Shown here piece after piece: positions 17,119-26,131 of a stretch of DNA of 64,000 nucleotides. How positions within the stretch are numbered: the first letter of the stretch is position 1; every line of letters begins with the position of its first letter. Source of the DNA: Streptomyces vinaceus (lineage in GTDB: Bacteria; Actinomycetota; Actinomycetes; Streptomycetales; Streptomycetaceae); contig NZ_CP023692.1 in NCBI RefSeq assembly GCF_008704935.1, positions 4,741,001 to 4,805,000 of the forward strand. Direction: 5' to 3'. A program made the translations under genes and the position numbers. The notes below the pieces were generated by a model, which worked only from the letters and a program-made list of their open reading frames with translations, did no database searches and was not told the origin of the DNA.

Positions 17119-18583
17119 GGGATTCTCCCAGGAACTGCTCGGCGTGTGCGGCGAGGAGGTCGAGGACGGCCGCGATGTCGGCCGTCGTGGTCTGCGGGTT
17201 GAGGAGGGTGAACTTCAGGTACTGGTCCCCGTCCACCTTGGTGCCGGCGACGACGGCCTCACCGGAGGCGAACAGAGCCTTGCGGGCGTGCAGGTTGGCC
17301 TCGTCGACGAGGTCCGCACGGACCTCGCCCTCGGGCACGTAGCGGAAGACCAGGGTGGAGATCTGCGGGCGGACGACCACCTCGAAGCGCGGGTCGGCGT
17401 CGATGACCTCCCAGCCCGCGGCGGCCAGGTCGATGACCTCGTCGAAGAGCGATCCGAGGCCGTCGGCGCCCATGGTGCGCAGGGTCATCCAGAGCTTGAG
17501 CGCGTCGAAGCGGCGCGTGGTCTGGATGGACTTGTCGACCTGGTTGGGGATCCGCTCCTCCGCCATCCGGCGGGGGTTGAGGTAGTCGGCGTGGTACGTC
17601 GCGTGCTTGAGGGTGTCGCGGTCGCGCACCAGCATGGCGCTGGAACTGACCGGCTGGAAGAACGACTTGTGGTAGTCGACGGTGACGGAGTTCGCGTGCT
17701 CGATGCCGTCGAGCAGGTGCCGGCGGGTGGGGGAGACCAGCAGTCCGCAGCCGTACGCGGCGTCCACGTGCATCCACGTGGAGTGCTCGGCGGCCAGGCG
17801 GGCGATCTCGGGGAGCGGGTCGATGGACCCGAAGTCGGTGGTGCCGGCGGTGGCGACGACGGCCATGGGGAACAGGCCCTCGCGGACGCAGCTCTCCAGC
17901 TCCAGGGCGAGCACGGAGGTGTCCATGCGGCGGTTGCGGTCGACCGGGACGGCGATGACGGCCTCGTAGCCGAGCCCGAGCATGGCGGCCGACTTCTTGA
18001 CGCTGAAGTGGCTGGCCTCGGAGGTGAAGATGCGCAGCTTCGGCAGGACTTCGGACTTGGCGAGGGGGCGCTCGCTGCGCTGCATGACCGTGCGGCAGGC
18101 CTCGTCGCGGGCCAGGAGCAGGGAGTGGAAGTTGGACTGGCTGCCGCCGGAGGTGAAGATGCCGTCCGCGTCCGGGCCGAGGCCGATGCGCCCGGCGGTC
18201 CAGTCGATCAGGCGGCGCTCGATGAGCGTGCCGCCGATGGACTGGTCCCAGGTGTCCAGGGAGGAGTTGACGGCCGACAGGACGGCCTCGCCGAGGACGG
18301 CGGGGATGACGACCGGGCAGTTGAGGTGGCCCAGGTAGCGCGGGTGGTGGAAGTACACCGCGTCGCGCAGGTAGACCTCCTCCAGCTCGTCGAGGACGGC
18401 GGCCGGGTCGTCGAGGGGCCGGTCGAGGTCGATCGCGTTGATGACCGGGGCGAGTTCGTCCACCGAGATGCCGGTGTGGGGCCGCTCGGTGGTCGCGAGT
18501 TTCGCGGCGACGCGCTCGACGCCTTCCGTGACGGAACGCCGGTACAGGTCAGCGGTCGTCTCATTCAGCAGATGCGAGCGCAT
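17102..18583 (-). CDS. desA: DesA, lysine decarboxylase
   Basis: A 493-residue PLP-dependent group II decarboxylase that turns lysine into cadaverine, the first step to desferrioxamine. The pocket is visible in FTSGGSQSNFHSLLLARD, HVDAAYGCG and the PLP-binding lysine in VDYHKSFFQPVSSSAM near residue 306. The ATG at 18583 is chosen because GGAGG lies seven bases upstream. A TTG one codon earlier is less likely. First gene of desABCD, with a perfect iron box 46 bases upstream (18629-18647), so it should be repressed by an IdeR/DmdR1-type regulator when iron is plentiful. Confidence 0.96.
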   Translation of the reverse strand: MRSHLLNETTADLYRRSVTEGVERVAAKLATTERPHTGISVDELAPVINAIDLDRPLDDPAAVLDELEEVYLRDAVYFHHPRYLGHLNCPVVIPAVLGEAVLSAVNSSLDTWDQSIGGTLIERRLIDWTAGRIGLGPDADGIFTSGGSQSNFHSLLLARDEACRTVMQRSERPLAKSEVLPKLRIFTSEASHFSVKKSAAMLGLGYEAVIAVPVDRNRRMDTSVLALELESCVREGLFPMAVVATAGTTDFGSIDPLPEIARLAAEHSTWMHVDAAYGCGLLVSPTRRHLLDGIEHANSVTVDYHKSFFQPVSSSAMLVRDRDTLKHATYHADYLNPRRMAEERIPNQVDKSIQTTRRFDALKLWMTLRTMGADGLGSLFDEVIDLAAAGWEVIDADPRFEVVVRPQISTLVFRYVPEGEVRADLVDEANLHARKALFASGEAVVAGTKVDGDQYLKFTLLNPQTTTADIAAVLDLLAAHAEQFLGESLAVHL

Positions 18584-18628
18584 CAACGTTCCTCCGGGCG
18601 GGGGAGAGGGGGGCGGGGAAGATGTCCC

Positions 18629-18647
18629 TTAGGTTAGCCTAACCTAA
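18629..18647. promoter_or_regulatory. iron box upstream of desA
   Basis: TTAGGTTAGCCTAACCTAA is a perfect 19-bp palindrome around a central C. It matches the DtxR/IdeR/DmdR1 operator consensus of Streptomyces. It lies 46 bases before desA and predicts iron repression of desABCD. Confidence 0.93.
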
Positions 18648-18664
18648 GTGCCCCGCAAAATGGA

Positions 18665-18695
18665 GACGGGCCCCGGCCAAAAGCCGGGGCCCGTC
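18665..18695. terminator. terminator after the siderophore-interacting protein gene
   Basis: GACGGGCCCCGGC (18665-18677) pairs with GCCGGGGCCCGTC (18683-18695) around CAAAA. It lies between the 3' end of the SIP gene and the desA iron box and so insulates desA from the desE/SIP transcript. Confidence 0.85.
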
Positions 18696-18728
18696 TTTCA
18701 ACTGGCAAGTGAATAGGGGTAGTTGGCG

Positions 18729-19661
18729 CTACAGCGCGGAGGTGGGGTCCTCGCTGGCCGCCTGTCCCGAGTACGCCTCGGCGAGGAGTTCCTCCTCGCT
18801 CGCACCGAGGCGCCAATAGCCGGTGAAACGCACCGCGCGCCGGTCGATGGAACGTTCCTGCACCACATGCCTGCGGACCGCCCGAACGGTGCCCGCCTCG
18901 CCCGCGAGCCAGACGTACGGAGCTTCGGCGTCAGGGAGTTGCGCAGCTCGGAGCGTTTCCACCACGCGCTCGGTACGCTCCTTGCCCGCGCCGCCCTCCC
19001 GCACGATCCAGTGGATCTCGGCGTCGGCGGAGGTCGGCAGGTCGAGCCGGTCGTCGGCGTGCGGGACCTCGAACCAGGCCGAGACCCGCACGTCGGAGCC
19101 GAGGCGTTCCAGGATCGCGGCGGCGGCCGGGAGCGCCGTCTCGTCCGCGTACATCAGCAGCGCGTCGGTGGCGGCCGGTGGCTGGAACCGTACGGACTTG
19201 TTCTCCGCGACGGCCGGGCCGATCGCCATGATGCGGCGGCCGGTGACGGCCCGTCCGGCCCAGTACGAGGCGGGGGAGGAGTCCCCGTGCAGGACGAAGT
19301 CGATGTCGACCTCGTCCGCACCCTCGGCCGTACGTCGCTGTTCGCGGACGGTGTAGGAGCGCATCACCGGCCGGTCGGCGTCGGGCATCGCGCGCCAGGC
19401 ACCGAACCAGGTGTCCTCATCGGTGGACGGGAGCACGGTGTGCTCCTCGTGCGCGGGCGGCAGGAAGAGCGAGAGGCTCTGGTCGTAGCCGCCCGAGCGG
19501 AAGCCCGCGAGGGACTCCCCGCCGAACGTGACCCGCAGGAACGAGTGCCCGAGCCGGCGGGTGCGCAGCACTTCGAGCGCGAAGAACCGGAAGTGGGCGG
19601 CGGCCGGGACGGCTTCGGAGGCCGTCGCTGCGGATGCGGATGCGGATGCGGTGGCGGTCAT
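18729..19661 (-). CDS. siderophore-interacting protein (ferric-siderophore reductase)
   Basis: A 310-residue SIP/ViuB-type flavoprotein that reduces Fe(III)-siderophore in the cytoplasm and releases Fe(II). The FAD-binding beta-barrel has MRSYTVREQRR and IDFVLHGDSSPASYWAGRAVTG. The C-terminal NADPH domain has LLMYADETALPAAAAILERL and YVWLAGEAGTVRAVRRHVVQE, ending GYWRLG, all hallmarks of the family. The first 20 residues are Ala/Thr/Ser rich. It follows desE by 72 bases on the same strand, so probably a desE-SIP operon under the second iron box. Confidence 0.92.
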   Translation of the reverse strand: MTATASASASAATASEAVPAAAHFRFFALEVLRTRRLGHSFLRVTFGGESLAGFRSGGYDQSLSLFLPPAHEEHTVLPSTDEDTWFGAWRAMPDADRPVMRSYTVREQRRTAEGADEVDIDFVLHGDSSPASYWAGRAVTGRRIMAIGPAVAENKSVRFQPPAATDALLMYADETALPAAAAILERLGSDVRVSAWFEVPHADDRLDLPTSADAEIHWIVREGGAGKERTERVVETLRAAQLPDAEAPYVWLAGEAGTVRAVRRHVVQERSIDRRAVRFTGYWRLGASEEELLAEAYSGQAASEDPTSAL

Positions 19662-19733
19662 GCGGAGAGTCCCCCCTGGGAGCGGAAGCGGCGCCCGGTC
19701 GGGCGCCCGGAGGCCGGTGGGGCCTGCCGAGGG

Positions 19734-20774
19734 TCAGCTGACCTTCTTGGCGCCCTGGATGGCCTTGGCCAGGTCTTCCAGGATCTTGGCGCACTTGTCG
19801 TACGAGTAGATCGGCTCGGTCACGCGCGGGGCGACCTGGCCGGCCTTGACGGCGGGCATCTCGGCCCAGGTCGGCTTGGCCTTCAGCTCCTCCGGCTGGA
19901 GGGTGCCGGTGCGGTTGTCGAGGAGGACCAGGTCGGCCTTGTACTTGCCGGCGTTCTCCCAGCTCAGGCTCTCGAAGAAGTTGCCCTCGCCCAGCTTGTC
20001 CGGGGTGATGAACTCGACGCCCAGGGACTTGAAGTACTTCAGGTCGGCCGAGGTGTCGGGGGAGGAGGCGTAGAAGAGGTCGGCGGAGCCGGAGCCGACG
20101 AGGACCTTGATGCCCGGGTTGGCCTTGACGGCCTCGCGGACCTTGGCGGCGGCGGCGTCGAAGCGGGCCTTGCCGTCGGCGGCGGACTTGGCGTTCATGT
20201 CGGCGCCGAGGGACTTGGCGAGGTCCGCGGTGCGCTCCAGGGCCTTGTCCATGGAGACGTCGCCGCCGACGCCGATGGCGGCGGCCGGGGCCAGCTTCAG
20301 GATCTTGTCCTTGGAGGCCTCGGGCACGTACCAGTAGGTGCCGTCCCAGGTGTTGGTGACGAGCAGCTCGGGCTGGAGGGAGGCGTACTTCTCGACGTTG
20401 AACTCGTCGTAGACGTTGCCGAGGACCTCGACCTTGGAGATGTCCATCGAGCCGGCCTGGACGTCGGGCTTGCCGTCGGCGGTCTTGGTCGGGCCGAAGA
20501 CGCCCTTGACCTGGATGCCGTAGTCGTACAGCGCGGCGGCGGTGCCGGTGAACGCGACGATGTTCTTCGGCTTCGCCTTGAGACTGACGTCCTTGCCGAG
20601 GTCGTCCTTGAAGGTCCAGGGGCCCGAGGCGGCGGCGCCCTTGTCCTTGTCGCCCGCCTCGCCCTTCGCCGAGTCGGAGCCGCCGCATGCGGTGAGCGCC
20701 GCGACGAGGCCGAGAGCGCCGCCGGCGGCGATGAGACCGCGGCGGGAGAGGTAGGAGGTACGGGACTTGGGCAT
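19734..20774 (-). CDS. desE: DesE, ferrioxamine-binding lipoprotein
   Basis: A 346-residue periplasmic-binding-type receptor (PF01497-like) that captures ferrioxamines at the cell surface for an ABC importer. It has a twin-arginine signal with lipobox: SRRGLIAAGGALGLVAALTACGG. The mature part carries KNIVAFTGTAAALYDYGIQVKGVFG and PELLVTNTWDG. No permease or ATPase genes lie nearby, so the importer is encoded elsewhere. A 17-bp iron box sits 52 bases upstream of the ATG. Confidence 0.92.
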   Translation of the reverse strand: MPKSRTSYLSRRGLIAAGGALGLVAALTACGGSDSAKGEAGDKDKGAAASGPWTFKDDLGKDVSLKAKPKNIVAFTGTAAALYDYGIQVKGVFGPTKTADGKPDVQAGSMDISKVEVLGNVYDEFNVEKYASLQPELLVTNTWDGTYWYVPEASKDKILKLAPAAAIGVGGDVSMDKALERTADLAKSLGADMNAKSAADGKARFDAAAAKVREAVKANPGIKVLVGSGSADLFYASSPDTSADLKYFKSLGVEFITPDKLGEGNFFESLSWENAGKYKADLVLLDNRTGTLQPEELKAKPTWAEMPAVKAGQVAPRVTEPIYSYDKCAKILEDLAKAIQGAKKVS

Positions 20775-20825
20775 GTCTATGTCCGCTTTCGTGCGTGCCG
20801 GGCGGCCACTGGGCCGTTCGGAGGG

Positions 20826-20842
20826 AAGGTTAGCCTAACCTT
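20826..20842. promoter_or_regulatory. iron box upstream of desE
   Basis: AAGGTTAGCCTAACCTT is a perfect 17-bp palindrome with the same GGTTAGCCTAACC core as the desA box. It differs only in the outermost bases. Expected binding site of the same iron regulator. Confidence 0.9.
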
Positions 20843-21018
20843 GGCCAAAAACGGTAAGGGGGCCCTAAGTTTTTCCGGGGCGCCTTCTCCCGCGCCCCTC
20901 CCGTCGCCCCTTCCCCACACGTACGAGGCGCCCATCGCGCCGAACCGGGGGCGCCGGGCTCCGTCCGTTGGCATCATGGCCCTGCCGGGAGTACCTGACG
21001 GGGTGGGGTGGCGGCGCT

Positions 21019-22806
21019 GTGGCCGGTACGGAGGAGCAGGAGCAGGAGCAGGAACACGAGCGGGAGCTGCGCCAGGCCGAACTCGCCGAACAGGTGGCCC
21101 TGCTGGCGGACCGGGCCGGGGCTGACTCCGCCGCCTCCCTGATCCGCCGCACCGCCCGCCGCGCGGAATCCCCGAGGGCCCGGATCTGCGTCATCGGCGG
21201 CAGCAACGTCGGGAAGTCCCGGCTCGTCAACGAACTGGTCGGCGCGGCGTGCGTACCGGTGTCCGTGCACCCGACGGGCGGGCCGCCCGTACTCGTACGC
21301 CCCTACACCGCCGGGTCCGGCGGACCGGCGGGATCCGGCCATGCCACCGGACCGGGCGAGACCCCCGCCCCCGGGGACCCCGAACCGGCGGGCCTGCGTA
21401 CCGTACGCGTGGAGGTGCCCTCCGGGTCCTGGGCGGCCCGTACCGGGGTGGAGCTCGTCGACACCCCCGGCTGGGAGGGATGGTCCGGAGTACGGCAGCC
21501 GGACACCGCGGCCCTCGCCCGGATCGTCGGCGACTGCGACGTGGTGGTCGTCGCCACGGAGGCCCGCCGCGCGATGCTCGCCACCGAACAGGCCCGGATC
21601 AAGGCGCTCGCCGCCGCCCCGCACAGCCCGCCGCTCGCCGTCGTCGTCACCAAGCCGGCCGAGGTCGAGGACGAGGCGCCCGACATCCTGCGCCGCGTCA
21701 GCCACCTCGTCTCGGTCCTGGCCCCCGAGGCGCTGGTACTGACCGGCCCGGTCCCGGCCCCCGGCGCCGGGGAGCCCGACGGCATCGACCCGCTCCGCGC
21801 CGTACTGGGCCACCTCGCCGGGATCCGGCTGCGCCGCGCGCTGCGCACCTTCCGCCGGCTGCACCTCCTCGCGGCCACCTGCGCCCTCGTGGACGAAGCC
21901 GCCGGACGGGCGCTGGCCGACGTGCACCGGCCCGACCCCGTCCGGACGCGGGCCGCCCAGATCTGGCACACCGCCCACGAGAGCGCCCGGTTCCACTGGA
22001 TCGTGCTCAGCGCCGACGCCGGGGACTGGCGCGCCACCCTCGTCCAGACGATCGCCGCCGAGGCGCGCGGGCGCCGCGCCGCCACGGCGCGCGAACTCGC
22101 CGCGCGCTTCTCCGCCATGCTGGAGACGCCGGAGGAGCAGCACTTCATACGCCTCCACGCGATCCCGTACACCGCCGAGGCCCTCCAGCACTTCGAGGCC
22201 TGGATCACCGAAGCCGTCGACCGGGCCCTCGAAGAGGACGTCCGCCGGCTGCGCGCCGCCCTGCTCCGCAACAGGCCCGGCGAGGAACTGTTCCAGGGCC
22301 TGGCCGCCCCCGGCGCCGGGCGGGTCGTACCGGCCGCGGCCCTGCCCCCGGTCGCCGAGGAGGCCGCGGCCGCCGAATCGCGCAACGCCACCGGCTGGGA
22401 CGCCTCCTGGCTGCCGGAGTTCGTCGGCACCGCCATCGAGAGCGTGCTGACGCCCATGTCCGCCGAGGTCGTCGGCCAGATCGCGGGAGCCGCCGGTACG
22501 GCGCTGGTGACGGAAGCCCTCGAACACGGCCAGGCCGAGCGCCGCGAGCGCGTCATCGACGACCTGGAACGGATCGTCGAGGCGGCCTTCACGGAGCAGG
22601 TGGCACGGACCGAGGCGCGCATCGGCCAGGTCTACGACCGCCTCCTCGGCCAGGCACAGGAACGCGACGAGCAGTGGTGGCGGCTGCACACCACCGCCGT
22701 CGCCGCCCAGCCGGAATCCCTCGACCACTGGCGTTCACTGCGGAGCACGGCGCGGACGCTGAGCCGCGCCGTGCACGCCCACCTCTCTCCCCTGGAAGGG
22801 GCCTGA
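21019..22806 (+). CDS. dynamin-superfamily GTPase, first of a tandem pair
   Basis: A 595-residue protein with an N-terminal charged coiled-coil (EQEQEQEHERELRQAELAEQ), then a GTPase domain: G1 GGSNVGKS at 60-67, G3 DTPG at about 148-151, G4 TKPA at about 211-214. The rest is helical (ARFSAMLETPEEQHFIRLH; EAWITEAVDRALEEDVRRL) with a mildly hydrophobic stretch EFVGTAIESVLTPMSAEVVGQIAGAAGTALV near 465-495 that could be a membrane paddle. This layout fits a bacterial dynamin-like protein. The start is uncertain: I choose GTG 21019, since no strong ribosome site is seen. Its stop overlaps the next gene's ATG by one base (TGATG), so the two GTPases are coupled. Function unknown; membrane remodelling or phage defence are the known roles of such pairs. 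Confidence 0.75.
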   Translation: MAGTEEQEQEQEHERELRQAELAEQVALLADRAGADSAASLIRRTARRAESPRARICVIGGSNVGKSRLVNELVGAACVPVSVHPTGGPPVLVRPYTAGSGGPAGSGHATGPGETPAPGDPEPAGLRTVRVEVPSGSWAARTGVELVDTPGWEGWSGVRQPDTAALARIVGDCDVVVVATEARRAMLATEQARIKALAAAPHSPPLAVVVTKPAEVEDEAPDILRRVSHLVSVLAPEALVLTGPVPAPGAGEPDGIDPLRAVLGHLAGIRLRRALRTFRRLHLLAATCALVDEAAGRALADVHRPDPVRTRAAQIWHTAHESARFHWIVLSADAGDWRATLVQTIAAEARGRRAATARELAARFSAMLETPEEQHFIRLHAIPYTAEALQHFEAWITEAVDRALEEDVRRLRAALLRNRPGEELFQGLAAPGAGRVVPAAALPPVAEEAAAAESRNATGWDASWLPEFVGTAIESVLTPMSAEVVGQIAGAAGTALVTEALEHGQAERRERVIDDLERIVEAAFTEQVARTEARIGQVYDRLLGQAQERDEQWWRLHTTAVAAQPESLDHWRSLRSTARTLSRAVHAHLSPLEGA

Positions 22807-24878
22807 TGGCGCAAGAGAACCGGCGGTCGACGGCCGGCCAGGAATCACCGGCCCCGCAGTTCCGCGGCTGGAGCGAGAACATCGGAACACTGCGGTCGTA
22901 CTACCAGCGCCTCCAGCAGGTGGCCGGCGAGGCCGCGGCCGTCATCGCCCCGCAGGGAAGCCCGGGCGGGGCGCTGGACCTCGGCATCAACGGGGCGGTC
23001 TTCGAGCGCGAGACCTTCCGGATCATGGTGCTCGGCGAGTTCAGCAGCGGTAAGAGCACCCTGATCAACGCCCTGCTCGGCAAGCGGCTGCTGCCCACCA
23101 AGGCCAATCCGGCCACCGCCTTCACCACGGTCCTGCGCTGGGGCGAGACCGAGCGGGCCTGGCTCTACCGGGACGGGGACCGGCGCAGCGGCGAGACGGC
23201 CGTCACCACGGAGGAGTTCAAGCGGGAGGTCGCCCTCCAGATCGACGCGAAGGGCGCGCCCCGCACCCCGTCCTTCGCACTGGCCATCGTCGAGCAGCCG
23301 CTGGAGCTGCTGCGCAGGTCCGTCGAGATCGTCGACTCGGCAGGGATCAACGAGAGTTCCGACCGCGAGCTGGTGACCCTGCGCTACCTGGAGGAGGTGG
23401 ACGCCGTCCTCTTCGTCACGGACGCGGGACGGCCGTTCACCCTCCACGAGACCGAGAACTATCTCTCCCGGGTCAGGAAGCTGGGCCACCGCGACATCTT
23501 CTTCGTGGTGAACCAGTTCGACCGCATCGAGGAGGAGGAGCGGGCGGAGGTGATGAGCCGCTGCCGCAACTCGGTCGCCGAGTTCACCGGGGAATCCGGC
23601 GGCGCCACCCCCAACGTCTTCTTCATCAGCGCCCTCCAGGCCCTGCGCGCGCGGACCGACGGCAACGAGGAGGCCCTGAAGGCCTCGGGGATCGGGCAGT
23701 TGGAGTCCGCCCTGGAGGTCTTCTGCATGCGCGACGCGGCCCGGGTGAAGTTCGTCCGGCTCGCCGAGTTCCTGCGCCACAACGCCGTCAACCTGCGCGT
23801 GCGCCTGCACGACGAGGGCGCGGTCCTGATGAAGTCGACCGCGGAGCTGCGCGAACTCCTCGACCGCAGCCAGTCCACCCAGGACCAGCTGCGCGCCAGC
23901 GCCGACGCGATCCGCGACATCGTCAGCACCAAGATCCTCGGCATCGAGAACGAACTGCAGCTGAGGTTCGCCGCGTTCCTGACGGACATCAGCCGCGAGA
24001 TCGGCGGATGGCACGTCACGACCGGCCCCGGGCGCCTGACCCGGGCCGTGCGCTCCTTCACCAAGGGAGGCCGCGTCGCCGCCCAGCACGAGCTGATGGA
24101 CGCGTACACGGTCCAGCTCCAGGAACACATGCAGGTCTTCTGCGCCCAGGAGCTCGACCAGGTCATCGAGGAGCGGCAGGGGGACCTGGTGCGCCAGCTC
24201 GAACCGCTGATCCGGGCGCACGCCGACCTCCTCGACAAGCTGCGCGCGGAACTCACCGGCTCACAGTCCGAACGGGACCAGAACTACCTGATCTACACGC
24301 TGGCCATCGCGGCGGGCAAGGGCAAGGCGGGCCGCGACGGGCGCCGCCACAGCGACGACGTACCGCTGATGTTCCGCCCCAGCTCGCTCATGGCGCTCGG
24401 CGCGGGCGGCGGCGCGGTGGTCGCCGGCGGGGCGACGGCAGCCGCGGCGGCCGGACTGATCAGCCTGGGCCTGGCCGTTCCGCCGGTCGGCGTGGCGGTG
24501 GCCATCGGCGCGGCGATCGGACCGCTGCTGGCCTCGGGTGCGGTCTTCTTCGCCGACGGCAAGCTGCAGACGCGAGCGGCGGAGGAGTTCGCCGTCCACG
24601 TGAAGGACTCGGCGGCCCAGACCGCCCGCCAGTACGCGGGCAGCCGCGCCGCGGACCTGCGCGAGATGTGGGGCGGCATCAGCGGCACGCTCCACGTCCA
24701 GCTCCAGGACCTCATCGGCATCGTCCAGCGCAACATCGAGGAGTCCCGGCAGGACGAGCAGGCCAAGGCGGGCATGCGGGACCAGCTCTACGCCTTCGAA
24801 CAGCGGATCACCGACGTCGAGCAGCACATCGCGACCTTCCTCCAGCCCTTCGTCTCCGAGGCGGAGCGCGAACAGTAG
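22806..24878 (+). CDS. dynamin-like GTPase with membrane hairpin, second of the pair
   Basis: A 690-residue protein with dynamin-type motifs: G1 GEFSSGKSTLINALLG at 77-92, switch-region threonines in NPATAFTTVL, G3 DSAG at 177-180, G4 NQFD at 236-239. Long helical stalk segments follow (TAELRELLDRSQSTQDQLRA; QVIEERQGDLVRQLEPLIRA). A hydrophobic hairpin at about 527-582 (MALGAGGGAVVAGGATAAAA and VGVAVAIGAAIGPLLASGAV) is followed by a C-terminal coiled-coil. This matches membrane-fusing bacterial dynamins (BDLP, LeoA/DynA types). The start ATG overlaps the previous stop. A terminator follows at 24909. Nothing in the flanking iron and acyl-CoA genes explains its job. Confidence 0.82.
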   Translation: MAQENRRSTAGQESPAPQFRGWSENIGTLRSYYQRLQQVAGEAAAVIAPQGSPGGALDLGINGAVFERETFRIMVLGEFSSGKSTLINALLGKRLLPTKANPATAFTTVLRWGETERAWLYRDGDRRSGETAVTTEEFKREVALQIDAKGAPRTPSFALAIVEQPLELLRRSVEIVDSAGINESSDRELVTLRYLEEVDAVLFVTDAGRPFTLHETENYLSRVRKLGHRDIFFVVNQFDRIEEEERAEVMSRCRNSVAEFTGESGGATPNVFFISALQALRARTDGNEEALKASGIGQLESALEVFCMRDAARVKFVRLAEFLRHNAVNLRVRLHDEGAVLMKSTAELRELLDRSQSTQDQLRASADAIRDIVSTKILGIENELQLRFAAFLTDISREIGGWHVTTGPGRLTRAVRSFTKGGRVAAQHELMDAYTVQLQEHMQVFCAQELDQVIEERQGDLVRQLEPLIRAHADLLDKLRAELTGSQSERDQNYLIYTLAIAAGKGKAGRDGRRHSDDVPLMFRPSSLMALGAGGGAVVAGGATAAAAAGLISLGLAVPPVGVAVAIGAAIGPLLASGAVFFADGKLQTRAAEEFAVHVKDSAAQTARQYAGSRAADLREMWGGISGTLHVQLQDLIGIVQRNIEESRQDEQAKAGMRDQLYAFEQRITDVEQHIATFLQPFVSEAEREQ

Positions 24879-24908
24879 CCGCGCACGGGAACGGAAACGG
24901 AGACGGGA

Positions 24909-24954
24909 ACGGGGACGACCGCCGGACCGATCACGGCCCGGCGGTCGTCCCCGT
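24909..24954. terminator. bidirectional terminator between GTPase operon and fadE4-type gene
   Basis: GGGGACGACCGCCGG (24911-24925) pairs perfectly with CCGGCGGTCGTCCCC (24938-24952), extendable by two pairs on each side. It separates two convergent operons. Confidence 0.85.
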
Positions 24955-24962
24955 ACGGCTCA

Positions 24963-26123
24963 CTACCCGGCGAAGCCCAGCTCGCGGGCGATGAGCATGC
25001 GCTGCACCTCGCTCGTGCCCTCGCCGATCTCCAGGATCTTGGAGTCGCGCCACATGCGCGCCACCGGGTACTCGTTCATGAACCCGTAGCCGCCGTGGAT
25101 CTGCGTGGCGTCGCGCGCGTTGTCGACGGCGACCGTGGAGGAGTACAGCTTCGCGATCGCCGCCTCCTTCTTGAACGGCTCCCCGGCGACCAGGCGGGAG
25201 GCGGCGTCGCGCCAGCCGATCCGCGCCATGTGGGCGCGCATCTCCATGTCGGCCAGCTTGAACTGGATGGCCTGGTTGTCGCCGATGGGCCGGCCGAAGG
25301 CCTTGCGCTCCTTCGCGTACTTCACCGACTCGTCCACGCAGCCCTGCGCCAGGCCGGTGGCGAGCGCCGAGATCGCGATGCGGCCCTCGTCGAGGATGCG
25401 CAGGAACTGCGCGTAGCCGCGGCCCTCCTGGCCGACCAGGTTGGCCAGCGGCACCCGTACGTTGTCGAAGGCCAGCTCACGCGTGTCCGAGGAGTTCCAG
25501 CCGACCTTGGAGTACGGCGCGGCCACGGTGAAGCCCGGGGTGCCGGACGGCACGATGATCGAGGAGATCTCCGGGCGGCCGTCCGCCTTGCGGCCCGTCA
25601 CGGCCGTGACGGTGACCAGGCCGGTGATGTCCGTACCCGAGTTGGTGATGAAGCACTTGGAGCCGTTGATCACCCACTCGTCGCCGTCCTTGACGGCGGT
25701 GGTGCGGGTGCCGCCGGCGTCGGAGCCGCCGTCCGGCTCGGTCAGGCCGAAGGCGCCGAGGATCTCGCCCGAGCACATCTTCGGCAGCCACTGCCGCTTC
25801 TGCTCCTCGGTGCCGAAGAGGTGGAGGGGCATGGCGCCGAGCGAGACGCCCGCCTCCAGGGTGATCGCGACCGAGGAGTCGACGCGGGCCAGCTCCTCCA
25901 GGGCGATGCCGAGGGCGAGGTAGTCACCGCCCATGCCGCCGTACTCCTCCGGGAAGGGCAGGCCGAACAGGCCCATGCGGCCCATCTCGCGGACGATCTC
26001 GTACGGGAATTCGTGCCGCTCGTACAGATCGCCGATCTTGGGGGCGACCACGTCGTGGGCGAACGCCTCGACGGTACGGCGGAGTTCCTCGTGCTCGGGG
26101 GTGAGCCGGTGGTCGAGGGCCAT
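24963..26123 (-). CDS. fadE4: acyl-CoA dehydrogenase of leucine/branched-chain catabolism
   Basis: A 386-residue FAD-dependent acyl-CoA dehydrogenase. Family signatures include GAFGLTEPDGGSDAGGTRT (first ACAD signature), VGQEGRGYAQFLRILDEGRI and the second signature QIHGGYGFMNEYPVARMWRDSKILEIGEGTSE-type region with the catalytic Glu in EIGEGTSE, ending RMLIARELGF. It is last in the leftward operon carboxylase beta - carboxylase alpha - HMG-CoA lyase - this gene, eight bases after the lyase. The operon order matches accD1A1-hmgL-fadE4 of S. avermitilis and liu/acd clusters, so isovaleryl-CoA or a related branched acyl-CoA is the likely substrate. Confidence 0.88.
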   Translation of the reverse strand: MALDHRLTPEHEELRRTVEAFAHDVVAPKIGDLYERHEFPYEIVREMGRMGLFGLPFPEEYGGMGGDYLALGIALEELARVDSSVAITLEAGVSLGAMPLHLFGTEEQKRQWLPKMCSGEILGAFGLTEPDGGSDAGGTRTTAVKDGDEWVINGSKCFITNSGTDITGLVTVTAVTGRKADGRPEISSIIVPSGTPGFTVAAPYSKVGWNSSDTRELAFDNVRVPLANLVGQEGRGYAQFLRILDEGRIAISALATGLAQGCVDESVKYAKERKAFGRPIGDNQAIQFKLADMEMRAHMARIGWRDAASRLVAGEPFKKEAAIAKLYSSTVAVDNARDATQIHGGYGFMNEYPVARMWRDSKILEIGEGTSEVQRMLIARELGFAG

Positions 26124-26131
26124 GGTTCTCG

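Noticed and set aside
13446..20774. A new siderophore cluster
   Set aside because: Gene set, order and motifs match the known desferrioxamine desABCD/desE locus. No extra biosynthetic gene is present.
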